Shown here in pieces: positions 7,912-16,192 of a DNA stretch of 64,000 nt. This DNA is from Mucilaginibacter tundrae (GTDB lineage: Bacteria > Bacteroidota > Bacteroidia > Sphingobacteriales > Sphingobacteriaceae): the NCBI RefSeq assembly GCF_013408825.1, contig NZ_JACCBZ010000004.1, positions 248,001 through 312,000 on the forward strand. The letters are read 5' to 3'. Under the pieces are notes generated by a model. That model was not told where the DNA came from, searched no databases, and saw nothing but the letters and a program-made list of their open reading frames with translations. Made by a program: the position numbers and the translations under genes. Numbering within the stretch: position 1 is the first letter of the stretch; each line of letters opens with the position of its first letter.

Positions 7912-9105
7912 TTATTCGTGGTTATTTACTTTATGATAAATCATTACCTGGTTACCGAATATCTTCGAGAACCCTTTCACATCTTCGCCGCTCCATGAAT
8001 TATTCATTTCGCCATAAGTGCCAAATTTGTTCGACATTAAGTCATGATCCGACTCAATACCAACAACCTGGAATCTGTATGGATTCAGTTGGACAAACAC
8101 TTTACCGCTAACATTTAACTGCGTATCATTCAAAAATGCTTCTATGTTACGCATAATCGGATCATGAAATTGTCCTTCATGTAGCCAGTTACCGTAAAAT
8201 GAAGATAGCTGATCTTTCCAAGATAATTGCCATTTGGTTAGCACGTGTTTTTCCAAAGTATGATGCGCCTTGATGATCACCATTGGTGCTGCGGCCTCAA
8301 AACCAACGCGGCCTTTAATACCAATAATGGTATCACCCACGTGTATATCACGACCAACGCCATAAGGACCGGCAATAGCTTGCAATGCTTGTATCGCTTT
8401 TGTTGGATGGTCGTATTTCTCACCACCAACGGCAATTAATGCACCCTGCTCAAATTCAAGTTCAATATTACGGGTTCCAGTTTCGCTAACTTGTGTTGGC
8501 CATGCATCCTCAGGTAAACCTAAATTTGAGGTTAACGTTTCCTTACCACCAACTGATGTACCCCAGATACCTTTGTTTATAGAGTATTTATTTTTTTCGA
8601 AGTTCATTTCCACACCATGATCTTTCAGGTATTGGATTTCCGCTTCGCGGCTCAACTTCAAATCACGAATAGGGGTGATGATCTGAACATCCGGTACCAG
8701 GATATTAAATATCATATCAAAACGCACCTGGTCGTTACCCGCACCGGTGCTGCCATGAGCAACAGCCTCTGCGCCGATCTCTTTAGCATAATTTGCAATA
8801 GCTGTTGCCTGGCTCACACGCTCAGCGCTTACCGAAAGCGGATAGGTGTTGTTTTTTAATACATTACCATATATCAAATACTTAACGCAGGTATCGTAAA
8901 AGTTTTTAGTTTCATCAACCACATGGTGAGATGTTACACCCATTTTATAGGCGCGTTCTTCAACACCCTTTAGTTCCTCTTCGCTAAAGCCACCGGTATT
9001 AACAATAACCGAGTGTACCTCATAACCTAAATCCTGAGTTAAATATATGCAGCAAAATGATGTATCTAAACCGCCGCTGTAAGCTAATACTACTTTTTTC
9101 TTCAT
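7912..9105 (-). CDS. argG: Argininosuccinate synthase
   Basis: This 397-residue enzyme has the ATP pyrophosphatase loop AYSGGLDTS (8-16) and the family segments GAEAVAHGSTGAGNDQVRF and EQGALIAVGG. It joins citrulline and aspartate using ATP. It is the second gene of the cluster, 27 bases behind the GNAT gene and one base ahead of the cupin. Because the pathway here uses acyl-citrulline, a deacylase (ArgE type) and argH are expected beyond the left edge. The start at 9105 gives the typical MKKKVVLAYSGG N terminus. Confidence 0.95.
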   Translation of the reverse strand: MKKKVVLAYSGGLDTSFCCIYLTQDLGYEVHSVIVNTGGFSEEELKGVEERAYKMGVTSHHVVDETKNFYDTCVKYLIYGNVLKNNTYPLSVSAERVSQATAIANYAKEIGAEAVAHGSTGAGNDQVRFDMIFNILVPDVQIITPIRDLKLSREAEIQYLKDHGVEMNFEKNKYSINKGIWGTSVGGKETLTSNLGLPEDAWPTQVSETGTRNIELEFEQGALIAVGGEKYDHPTKAIQALQAIAGPYGVGRDIHVGDTIIGIKGRVGFEAAAPMVIIKAHHTLEKHVLTKWQLSWKDQLSSFYGNWLHEGQFHDPIMRNIEAFLNDTQLNVSGKVFVQLNPYRFQVVGIESDHDLMSNKFGTYGEMNNSWSGEDVKGFSKIFGNQVMIYHKVNNHE

Positions 9106-9132
9106 TGGGTGAATATGTTGTGAAACGTGTTA

Positions 9133-9774
9133 TTATTCGTGATTAATTGTTTTTTTAATGGCGTTCTCAATCCGCTCAAGCAAGGTAGCCTTATGCGTTA
9201 GCTTCTTAATCTTATCCTCAATCTCTTTTTGTTTTTCGGCCGGATCAAAAAGCATGGCGGTGCACATACAATTTTTACGCTCTTTACTGGTTAAAATGTC
9301 ATAGTTAACACAGCTTTTGCATCCTTTCCAAAAATCCTCGTCTTGGGTAAGTTCTGAATAGGTAACAGGGCCGTAACCAAGCTCGTTATTGATTTTCATT
9401 ACCGCCAATCCGGTTGTTAAGCCAAACAGTTTTGCTTCAGGGTATTTTGTGCGCGATAATTCGAATATTTTATGTTTGATGGCTTTCGCCAAGCCAACTT
9501 TCCTAAACTGCGGACTAACAATCAATCCCGAGTTTGCCACGAAATCGCCATGACTCCAGGTTTCAATATAGCAAAAACCTGCCCAGGTGCCTTCCTTATG
9601 TAGTGCAATTACCGCTTTGCCCTCCAGCATCTTATTTGCAACGTATTCCGGCGAGCGTTGTGCAATACCTGTTCCACGCGCTTTTGCCGATTCAGCCATT
9701 TCATCGCAAATTTGCGGGGCATAATCAACATGTTGTGCAGTAGCAACCAGTATGTCAAAATCTTGTATAGTCAT
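9133..9774 (-). CDS. GNAT acyltransferase with C-terminal Cys cluster, candidate glutamate N-acyltransferase
   Basis: This 213-residue protein has a GNAT core. The segment SGLIVSPQFRKVGLAKAIKH (82-101) contains the R/Q-x-x-G-x-A acetyl-CoA pyrophosphate loop. A second part is unusual: Cys152, Cys155, Cys169 and Cys171 (CKSC and CMC) could bind a metal, and a charged helix, perhaps coiled coil, spans 178-205. As first gene of the arginine run, 27 bases ahead of argG, and with no argA or argJ in view, it is the natural candidate for N-acyl-glutamate synthase. That function is inferred from position and fold; it is not a classical ArgA. Confidence 0.75.
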   Translation of the reverse strand: MTIQDFDILVATAQHVDYAPQICDEMAESAKARGTGIAQRSPEYVANKMLEGKAVIALHKEGTWAGFCYIETWSHGDFVANSGLIVSPQFRKVGLAKAIKHKIFELSRTKYPEAKLFGLTTGLAVMKINNELGYGPVTYSELTQDEDFWKGCKSCVNYDILTSKERKNCMCTAMLFDPAEKQKEIEDKIKKLTHKATLLERIENAIKKTINHE

Positions 9775-10156
9775 TATAGTAGAAGGATTACCGTAAAATT
9801 ATTAGCCGTGAGGCTGTAATTGTTAAATGGTTTTTTGGGGAAGAAGTTTATTTTAAACTTCATGAGGGCTATTTAGAATGTAAATTAAACCCGTGGCATA
9901 AATAGCCTTCGTCGTGATGGAGAAACGAAAGTGGTACACAAAGCAGCGGTAACCGGAGCAAATTTTGCTTTGATTACTAACTTATTTATGCTTTGGTGGA
10001 TCATTTTTTATGCTTTTTTAATTTACTGCAAAAGTTTACATTAATTTTTATTTATGCAAGTAAAAAAATGCTTTTAAATCATTTAAACCCTATTTTATTA
10101 CAAATGAGTGTTCAAAATGATACTTTGTGTAGTAAATACACTAAAATATAGGGCTA
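9775..10156 (-). promoter_or_regulatory. Leader/promoter region of the arginine cluster
   Basis: This is 382 bases upstream of the GNAT-argG genes. Two stem-loops are visible: a GGCTATTTA/TAAATAGCC stem with a 23-base loop (9867-9907) and GAAGTTTA/TAAACTTC (about 9845-9863). Read on the minus strand, the motif GCATAAA recurs three times between about 9985 and 10060, which could be operator half-sites. A 28-codon GTG ORF (9853-9939, minus) overlaps both hairpins, but it is not Arg-rich and is probably chance. No TAnnTTTG box was found on the minus strand. The regulatory role is inference. Confidence 0.35.
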
Positions 10157-11116
10157 TTACAGCCTTTTGTGCACAATATCATCAATAATCATATCGGCAT
10201 GTACACGCGAGTTTTCAATAAACCATAAATGGGTATCTAAACCACCTACAACCACACCGGCCAGATACATTCCGGGCATATTGGTTTCCATGGTATCGGG
10301 GTTATATTGCGGAATATATTTATCTTCGGATAAGTTAATACCCATCTTTTTCAGGAAGGTAAAATTGGGCTTATATCCCGTCATCGCCATTACAAAATCA
10401 TTGGGGATGGTAATGGTGCCATCCGGCGTATCAATATCAACTTCGTATTCACGAACAGCTTTCAGATTAGAATTAAAATAGGCTTTGATACTGCCTTCTT
10501 TTATTCGGTTGATAATATCTGGCCTTACCCAATATTTAACACGGCTGCTAATTTCATCACTACGAACAACCAGGGTAACATCCGCGCCTTTGCGGTAAGT
10601 TTCTAATGCCACGTCGATAGCCGAATTACTTGAACCTACCACAATCACTTTTTGCATGGCATAATAATGCGGATCGAGATAATAGTGTTTTACCTTGGGT
10701 AGATCTTCACCGGGGATATTCAAATTAACTGATATATCATAAAATCCGGTTGACAGTATCACATTTTTAGCGTGATACGCTCCTTTCGTTGAAGTGATGA
10801 TATATCCATTATCATCTTTACTAATATTGGTAACTTCCTCAAATAAATTGATAGGTAAATGCCTTGACGTTGCCACACGACGATAATATTCCAAAGCTTC
10901 TGCACGTACCGGTTTGTTGTTGATGGTTACAAACGGTATTCCGCCAATTTCCAATTTCTCTGATGTAGAGAAAAAAGTCATGGTAGACGGATAGTTGTAT
11001 AAAGAATTAACCAGACAGCCTTTTTCAATAATCAAAAAACTTAATCCCGCCCGCTGTGCCGCCAATCCGCAAGCCAATCCAATGGGGCCACTACCTATTA
11101 TGAGTATATCGAGCAT
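10157..11116 (-). CDS. ypdA: YpdA-family FAD/NAD(P)-dependent thiol-disulfide reductase
   Basis: The 319-residue product starts with the FAD motif LIIGSGPIGLACGLAAQRAG. It has a second nucleotide motif VIVVGSSNSAIDVALE near 160-175 and the C-terminal MYLAGVVVGG. The line KGCLVNSLYNYP corresponds to the conserved YpdA N-terminal cysteine region. YpdA proteins recycle bacillithiol disulfide in Bacillota, and Bacteroidota homologues probably serve a similar low-molecular-weight thiol. It is preceded at its 5' side by a long palindrome that separates it from the M3 peptidase. Family call good; substrate unproven here. Confidence 0.8.
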   Translation of the reverse strand: MLDILIIGSGPIGLACGLAAQRAGLSFLIIEKGCLVNSLYNYPSTMTFFSTSEKLEIGGIPFVTINNKPVRAEALEYYRRVATSRHLPINLFEEVTNISKDDNGYIITSTKGAYHAKNVILSTGFYDISVNLNIPGEDLPKVKHYYLDPHYYAMQKVIVVGSSNSAIDVALETYRKGADVTLVVRSDEISSRVKYWVRPDIINRIKEGSIKAYFNSNLKAVREYEVDIDTPDGTITIPNDFVMAMTGYKPNFTFLKKMGINLSEDKYIPQYNPDTMETNMPGMYLAGVVVGGLDTHLWFIENSRVHADMIIDDIVHKRL

Positions 11117-11138
11117 GTATTATATTTTTATTTCACCT

Positions 11139-11216
11139 CTTGTCATTCTGAGCGTAGCGAAGAATCTGTAAGTCGGTTTACGCTATACAGATTCTTCGCT
11201 ACGCTCAGATGACAAG
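11139..11216. repeat. Long imperfect palindrome (REP-like)
   Basis: The left arm 11139-11170 and right arm 11186-11216 are reverse complements over about 31 bases, with one base missing on the right, around a 15-base spacer. The arms contain TGTCATTCTGAG and GCGTAGCGAAGAATCTG. It lies between the M3 peptidase stop and the ypdA start and may act as a transcript end or be a dispersed REP-type element. A weaker, related TTGTCATT/AATGACAA hairpin occurs at 60969-61000. Confidence 0.85.
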
Positions 11217-11232
11217 GAAGCTTATTATATTA

Positions 11233-13290
11233 TTATTTTATTCCCAAGGACTTTAAAAACGCAGCCGAATTCGGCTCTCTTTCTAAAAAGTGCCTTAACA
11301 TGGCCATTTCATCTTCCTGGGCACCTTCCTGCAATATTTCTTTACGGTATCTCACACCAGTTGCCTGATCAAGCACACCATGTTTTTCAAATATCGAGAA
11401 AATATCCTGCGCATATACCTTAGACCATAAATAGCCATAATAGTTTGCGCCATAGCTGTTCAAATGCGTAAACCCGCATATAAAGTGACTGCCTTCCGGG
11501 TAAGGTGTTTGGTTTAAGGTCCACAGGTCTTTTTCTACCTGGTCAATTCCTTTGTCTTTTATGCTGTTATAACGGTCTTCATAAGTAAAGTCCAGTTTGG
11601 CCAAAGATACCTGTCTGATATATTGAATAGCAACACCGGCATTTTGCGCCGCTTTCATTTTATCGAATAATGATTTTGGCATAACTGCGCCGGTTTTGTA
11701 GTTTTTAGCGAAAAGCTTCAGGCAATCATAGTTCCAGCAAAAATTTTCCAAAAATTGCGATGGCGCTTCAACAAAATCACCCTTTACCCCAAATGCATAT
11801 TGTGAACTTATTGCAGGGTGACAAAGCAGGAAATGTATCAAATGGCCAAACTCATGAAACATGGTAATCACATCTTCATGTTCTAATAACGATGGTTCTG
11901 TTGCCGTGCCTTCCGGGAAGTTGCATATTAATGTACCCACAGGTAAAACCTCTTTGCCATTGGCTATGCGATATTGCGCGATAGGTGAGGTTTCAAAGTG
12001 GGTATATTTATTAGGGCGGGGATAAAGATCGAGAAAGAATGTTCCCATCTTTTTGCCATCCATGTATAATTCATATGATCTTATCTTATCGTTCCAAACC
12101 GGTACGCTATGAGTTTCATGTATGCTGATGTTGAACAGCTTTTGATATACGGTGAACATACCTTGTATGGTATTATTCATCTCGAAGTATTGTTTTACCT
12201 CATCGGTGTTCAGCTTATACTTATTGTCTAATAATTTTTTGCTGTAAAAAGCAATATCCCAGGGCTGTATCGTAGTTGGCTCATTTGGATTTTTTGCTTG
12301 TTTGATCTCTTTCAATTCAGCAAGTTCAGGGCCCACATGTGGAGTTAGCTTTGCTTGCAGATCATCAAGAAAGGCCCACACCGTACTTGGTTTACCTGCC
12401 ATTTTTGTAACTAAAGCATACTCCGCATAGGTTTTATATCCCAGTTCATCAGCTAATTTCTGGCGATAATGAAATAAACTGTCTAATGCTACCATATTTG
12501 CAGGATACGCACGGTTTTGATATTTTAAGTACATGGTGTGGCGTGTACTGCCCAAATTTGCCGATTGCATAATGTTAATATAATTAGGGCCATTAACCCT
12601 AACCATATATTTATCACTCGCTCTTTTCCAGGGGGCAATTGTTTGTTCCGGCAAGCCATCAAGCTCTGCACGTGAAAATGCTACACTATCTTTAAACTCA
12701 GCTAAATTTTTATCAAACTGATTCCCAAAGTCTATTATTTTGTCGTTTATGACCTTTAGCCTTTTGCGGCCATTGGCATCTAATTTCATCCCATTGATCT
12801 CGAAATCGATAAGGTTTTCGTGTATAAATTTCTTTTGTGTTGCCGATAGTTGTTTTCCTGCTGCCGATGATGCAAAGGATTTCAAGGCTTTATATAACGG
12901 CTCGTTTAAATATAGATCGCTGCCATAGGATGACAGTTTTTCCAACTGATCATTAGCCTCGTTACGTGTAGCATCATCCTGGTAAGTGGAAGCGATAACA
13001 CTTAATTTCGCACCAAGATCAGTTAAATCATAATTCAACTCGTCAAAGCCCATTAAGGTATTGGTAACTGTTCTTTTACCGTCCGGGGTAGCCACCAATT
13101 TATGGATGCGATAATCAGAAACTTTGATAAGCGTTTCCGTTGCTTGTTTAATAACTGTTGCATCTACCTTATTGAAAGCGATGGGGCTATTGGAGTGAAT
13201 AAGCAATGGGTTAGTTTGCATGGCGCTTTGCGCGATGACGGTACAGGGAAACAGCAATAATAAAGTGCTGATTTTCTTGAAAATGTGCAT
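11233..13290 (-). CDS. Secreted M3-family zinc oligopeptidase (Dcp/OpdA type)
   Basis: About 685 residues are encoded from the ATG at 13290, which opens with a clean signal peptide (MHIFKKISTLLLLF, cleavage after about ...VIAQS). An in-frame codon at 13314 would add eight residues and spoil the signal. The zinc site HEFGHLIHF is at about 479-487 of the mature numbering, with the downstream Glu segment typical of thimet/dipeptidyl-carboxypeptidase enzymes. The signal places it in the periplasm, where it would trim oligopeptides. Length is that of the family. It is separated from ypdA by the palindrome at 11139. Confidence 0.9.
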   Translation of the reverse strand: MHIFKKISTLLLLFPCTVIAQSAMQTNPLLIHSNSPIAFNKVDATVIKQATETLIKVSDYRIHKLVATPDGKRTVTNTLMGFDELNYDLTDLGAKLSVIASTYQDDATRNEANDQLEKLSSYGSDLYLNEPLYKALKSFASSAAGKQLSATQKKFIHENLIDFEINGMKLDANGRKRLKVINDKIIDFGNQFDKNLAEFKDSVAFSRAELDGLPEQTIAPWKRASDKYMVRVNGPNYINIMQSANLGSTRHTMYLKYQNRAYPANMVALDSLFHYRQKLADELGYKTYAEYALVTKMAGKPSTVWAFLDDLQAKLTPHVGPELAELKEIKQAKNPNEPTTIQPWDIAFYSKKLLDNKYKLNTDEVKQYFEMNNTIQGMFTVYQKLFNISIHETHSVPVWNDKIRSYELYMDGKKMGTFFLDLYPRPNKYTHFETSPIAQYRIANGKEVLPVGTLICNFPEGTATEPSLLEHEDVITMFHEFGHLIHFLLCHPAISSQYAFGVKGDFVEAPSQFLENFCWNYDCLKLFAKNYKTGAVMPKSLFDKMKAAQNAGVAIQYIRQVSLAKLDFTYEDRYNSIKDKGIDQVEKDLWTLNQTPYPEGSHFICGFTHLNSYGANYYGYLWSKVYAQDIFSIFEKHGVLDQATGVRYRKEILQEGAQEDEMAMLRHFLEREPNSAAFLKSLGIK

Positions 13291-13405
13291 AATGATCCAG
13301 TTTAATGATTGCACAGCGAATATAAAGTTTTTGCTAAGAATGGGAGAGAAGGTTATAGATATTTATTCGGCAGAACTATGGCGGAATATGAGAAGAAACA
13401 AAAAT

Positions 13406-13503
13406 GGGATAAGCTACTTTTATCGCGCCGCTCAACTCTCTACCCTTGCTGCGTTCCCACCCTGGGGGAGTTCAAGAGGAGCTGGCCGTAAAAGACTTAT
13501 CCC
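13406..13503 (-). ncRNA. ffs: Signal recognition particle RNA, small bacterial type
   Basis: On the minus strand the transcript begins GGGATAAG and ends CTTATCCC, closing a terminal helix. The apical part carries GGGTGGGAACGCAGCAAGGG, the conserved SRP domain IV loop that binds Ffh. Size is about 98 bases as expected for the 4.5S-like form. Reading frames across it (13220-13516) are shadows. It lies between the M3 peptidase and the 2H phosphoesterase. Confidence 0.9.
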
Positions 13504-13507
13504 GCCG

Positions 13508-13515
13508 CAAATATA
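13508..13515 (-). promoter_or_regulatory. -7 element of the SRP RNA promoter
   Basis: Minus-strand TATATTTG matches the Bacteroidota TAnnTTTG -7 element. It lies five bases before the 5' end of the SRP RNA, the spacing expected for a start at the RNA's first base. No clear TTTG -33 element is seen 19 bases further up. Confidence 0.65.
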
Positions 13516-13598
13516 GAAAAAGCGTTTGTTTGCAGTTAATAAATTGTTAAAATAGGGATAAGCCATTGATTTACATTTGAGTAAAATCAAAAGTAATA

Positions 13599-14225
13599 TC
13601 AAAATAGACTGATCTGTTGCTCGTCAATATCTTTAATTACCTTGCTTTCCCTCGTTTTTTTAACCTGCATCAGGTAATTATAATCAGCGGTTCCTCTAAA
13701 ACGGATCTCTTTAAAGGGTTTCCAGTACTTATCTGCACCGAATGTTTCCCGTTGTAAAATAGTTAGTCTATCAATTTCAAATTCATCATTCCATTGCCTG
13801 TCCTTAAATTTAGGCCAAAGCTTTTTGGCAAGCGCATTGGGTATTTGCCGGGCGATGGTTATGTGCGGCACCGCCTTTTTCTCGTTAAGACTTTTCCTTA
13901 TCCGCTTAAACCAATCTTCCATTTCGGGCGTTGATTTGATCGCCGCATAAATAGTGGTAAAATCTGTTGGCAAAAATGTCGCGAAGCCATTGATTTGTAA
14001 AGTCATGGGCTCAATTAGTGACTGTTCTTTTTCCAATTGCTCAAATAATGGCTCTACCCAATGGGCTTTTTGGCGGTGCAAGTTTTTTAAGCTGATATGA
14101 GCCTTGCTATGCATACTTTCAAATTCGCCTATCAACCGTACACTTGCTTGTTTAAATTTCTTTACCTGCATATTGATGTTCTCTGAAGGCGAGAGCAAAA
14201 TCATGTAATCTTTATAATCACTCAT
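13599..14225 (-). CDS. 2H phosphoesterase (LigT / 2'-5' RNA ligase-like)
   Basis: This 208-residue protein has the two His-X-Ser/Thr motifs of the 2H superfamily: HISLKNL near residue 44 and HITIARQI near residue 116. Relatives act as RNA 2',3'-cyclic phosphodiesterases or 2'-5' ligases, and the exact substrate cannot be read from sequence. It is divergent from dinB, with only 68 bases between starts. The N terminus MSDYKDYMILLSPSENI fits the family. Fold confident, substrate unknown. Confidence 0.8.
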   Translation of the reverse strand: MSDYKDYMILLSPSENINMQVKKFKQASVRLIGEFESMHSKAHISLKNLHRQKAHWVEPLFEQLEKEQSLIEPMTLQINGFATFLPTDFTTIYAAIKSTPEMEDWFKRIRKSLNEKKAVPHITIARQIPNALAKKLWPKFKDRQWNDEFEIDRLTILQRETFGADKYWKPFKEIRFRGTADYNYLMQVKKTRESKVIKDIDEQQISLF

Positions 14226-14281
14226 AACAATGGATATAAATCAAAATTGCTAAAAATATTAGTAAATATATAAATCTTTTT

Positions 14282-14289
14282 TATCTTTG
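14282..14289 (+). promoter_or_regulatory. -7 element close to the dinB start
   Basis: TATCTTTG matches TAnnTTTG and ends only four bases before the GTG start codon of dinB. Transcription would start at or just inside the start codon, so the mRNA may be leaderless. No TTTG lies at the -33 position. Confidence 0.5.
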
Positions 14290-14293
14290 CTAA

Positions 14294-15478
14294 GTGAGTA
14301 ACAAGCGATATATAGTTCACATTGACCTTGATTCGTTTTTCGTGTCGGTAGAGCGGTTGTTTGATCCGTCGCTGATTGGTAAGCCGGTAATAATTGGAGG
14401 TTCGGCTGATCGTGGGGTGGTGGCGTCATGCAGTTATGAAACGAGAAAGTTCGGGGTTCACTCCGCAATGCCTACACGCCAAGCCTTAAAGTTATGTCCA
14501 GATGCAATTGTTATTCATGGAAATCATGCCCGTTATTCTGAAGCATCGGCACAAGTCACTAAAATTATCGATGAAATGGTACCACTTTATCAAAAGTCTT
14601 CTGTCGATGAGTTCTACATCGACCTAACCGGCACTGATCGTTTTTTTGACCCTTATCAACTGGCAACGCAGCTGCGCCAGCGGATAATCACAGAAACTAA
14701 ATTGCCTATTTCATTCGGCATGGCATCCGGCAAAACCATCGCCAAGATGGCTACCAATAAAGCTAAACCAAACGGACAGCTTTTTGTACCCCATGGTAAA
14801 GAAATGGAGTTTCTAGCGCCACTATCTATATCAAAAATCCCCGGACTGGGAGAAAGCACCGCGGGTAAGCTTTACCAATACGGAATTGAAAAAATTGGCG
14901 ATTTACAACGTGTGGAATTACGTTTTTTAGAAACAGTTTTCGGTAAATCGGGCAGATGGATCTGGGAAAAAGCAAGGGGAATTGATTACAGTGAAATAAC
15001 GCCTCATTCAGATAGAAAATCCATCTCTACTGAACATACTTTTAACACCAATGTATCTGACGCGCGTACATTGGAAACCATCATCACCTCCATGACGGAG
15101 GAATTAGCAGGCAAACTCCGTAGAGAAAATAAGTTAGCATCATGCCTGGCTATAAAAATCCGTTACGGCAATTTTGAAACGCATACTCAACAGCAAAAAA
15201 TCCCGCTTACAGCAGCAGAGCATATTTTAATACCGGGGATAAAAAATCTGTTCAAAAACGCCTGGAACAAACAGCGGGAGATAAGGCTGATAGGAGTTAG
15301 GCTGAGTCAGCTTTGTACCGGGAGTTACCAAATAAACTTGTTTGAGGATAACGAGCAGCGCATCCGCCTTTACCAGGCAATGGATAAGATCAATTTTAAA
15401 TTTGGCGAAAAAACGGTGTGCAGGGCAGTCGGGATGGAAATCGGAACCCGCAATTTTAACCCGTTTTTAAAGGATTAG
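14294..15478 (+). CDS. dinB: DNA polymerase IV (Y-family)
   Basis: This 394-residue translesion polymerase has catalytic motifs VHIDLDSFFVSVERL (8-22), with the first metal-binding Asp, and SSVDEFYIDLTG (about 98-109), with the second Asp-Glu pair. Helix-hairpin-helix and little-finger regions follow. Translation must begin at GTG 14294, because the next Met (MPTRQALKL) would remove the active site. Its last codons (PFLKD, stop) lie in the 16-base sequence repeated at 16193-16208, so the original 3' neighbour was probably the convergent GNAT gene. It likely copies damaged DNA under stress. Confidence 0.95.
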   Translation: MSNKRYIVHIDLDSFFVSVERLFDPSLIGKPVIIGGSADRGVVASCSYETRKFGVHSAMPTRQALKLCPDAIVIHGNHARYSEASAQVTKIIDEMVPLYQKSSVDEFYIDLTGTDRFFDPYQLATQLRQRIITETKLPISFGMASGKTIAKMATNKAKPNGQLFVPHGKEMEFLAPLSISKIPGLGESTAGKLYQYGIEKIGDLQRVELRFLETVFGKSGRWIWEKARGIDYSEITPHSDRKSISTEHTFNTNVSDARTLETIITSMTEELAGKLRRENKLASCLAIKIRYGNFETHTQQQKIPLTAAEHILIPGIKNLFKNAWNKQREIRLIGVRLSQLCTGSYQINLFEDNEQRIRLYQAMDKINFKFGEKTVCRAVGMEIGTRNFNPFLKD

Positions 15479-15479
15479 G
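15464..15479. repeat. 16-bp direct repeat, left copy
   Basis: TTTTTAAAGGATTAGG occurs here, covering the dinB stop codon, and again at 16193-16208, covering the GNAT stop codon. The two copies bracket the RAYT unit in direct orientation and look like a duplicated target site. Confidence 0.85.
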
Positions 15480-15481
15480 AA

Positions 15482-15516
15482 GCTGTCGCGAGTTTAGCGC
15501 AGCGTAACTCGTGACA
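15482..15516. repeat. REP-like palindrome, left inverted copy
   Basis: These 35 bases are the perfect reverse complement of 16147-16181. The sequence is itself an imperfect palindrome (GTCGCGAGTT...AACTCGTGAC), as expected for a REP sequence recognised by the enclosed transposase. A second small hairpin with AAGCT/AGCTT arms follows at about 15528-15540. Confidence 0.9.
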
Positions 15517-15564
15517 AAGCATGGTTAAAGCTTACAGCTTAAAAACCGAAAATATTATATTAAG

Positions 15565-16107
15565 ATGAGTAGTAATTATAAGTTTCACAACAAGGAAGGA
15601 CTGTATTTTGTAACCTTTTCAGTTATAAGATGGATAGATGTTTTTACCCGAAGGCAATACAAAGATGTTTTAGTTGATAGTATAAATTATTGCATAGCTA
15701 ATAAGGCGCTTGAATTATATGCCTGGGTTATTATGAGTAATCATGTTCATATGATTATCAGCACAAAAAGCAAACCTATGCCTGACATTTTAAGAGATAT
15801 GAAAAGGCACACCTCAAAAACACTTGTTAAAGCCATTACTGAAAATATGCAAGAAAGCAGGAGAGATTGGTTATTGTGGTTTTTTGAACGGGAAGGCAAA
15901 GCTAATCCCAATAACGAACAATATCAGTTTTGGCAACAAGGTAATCATCCAATTGAATTGTGGAGTAATAATATTATCGACCAAAAGATGGATTACATCC
16001 ATAACAACCCGGTTAAGGCTGGTTGGGTTGATGAACCCGCTCACTATTTATATAGCAGCGCAAGGGACTATACCGGTGATAAGGGGTTAATTGATATTAT
16101 AATATAG
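15565..16107 (+). CDS. REP-associated tyrosine transposase (RAYT, Y1 HUH family)
   Basis: The 180-residue product has the HUH pair HVH at 60-62 and a likely catalytic tyrosine at 144 in the segment MDYIHNNPVKAGW, the hallmark of IS200/IS605-like RAYT proteins. These single-strand transposases process REP palindromes. Both flanks here carry matching palindromes in inverted orientation. No accessory tnpB is present. The gene is intact. Upstream is dinB, downstream the convergent GNAT. Whether it still moves cannot be judged from one copy. Confidence 0.9.
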   Translation: MSSNYKFHNKEGLYFVTFSVIRWIDVFTRRQYKDVLVDSINYCIANKALELYAWVIMSNHVHMIISTKSKPMPDILRDMKRHTSKTLVKAITENMQESRRDWLLWFFEREGKANPNNEQYQFWQQGNHPIELWSNNIIDQKMDYIHNNPVKAGWVDEPAHYLYSSARDYTGDKGLIDIII

Positions 16108-16120
16108 AATAAATATATGA

Positions 16121-16137
16121 GTAAGCTGGAAGCTTAC
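16121..16137. repeat. Short perfect hairpin downstream of the transposase
   Basis: GTAAGCT and AGCTTAC form a perfect seven-base stem around three bases, between the RAYT stop and the right inverted copy. It may be part of the REP structure or a weak transcript end. Confidence 0.6.
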
Positions 16138-16146
16138 TTCATGCAA

Positions 16147-16181
16147 TGTCACGAGTTACGCTGCGCTAAACTCGCGACAGC
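16147..16181. repeat. REP-like palindrome, right inverted copy
   Basis: Exact reverse complement of 15482-15516 over 35 bases. It is followed by 11 bases and then the second copy of the 16-base direct repeat. Confidence 0.9.
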
Positions 16182-16192
16182 AATGATTTTCC

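Noticed and set aside
9853..9939. Arginine leader peptide on the minus strand
   Set aside because: The 28-codon GTG frame is not rich in arginine, has no ribosome-binding signal, and overlaps two hairpins, so it is most likely chance.
13220..13516. Plus-strand reading frames across the SRP RNA region
   Set aside because: They overlap a well-defined structured RNA on the other strand and encode no recognisable protein.
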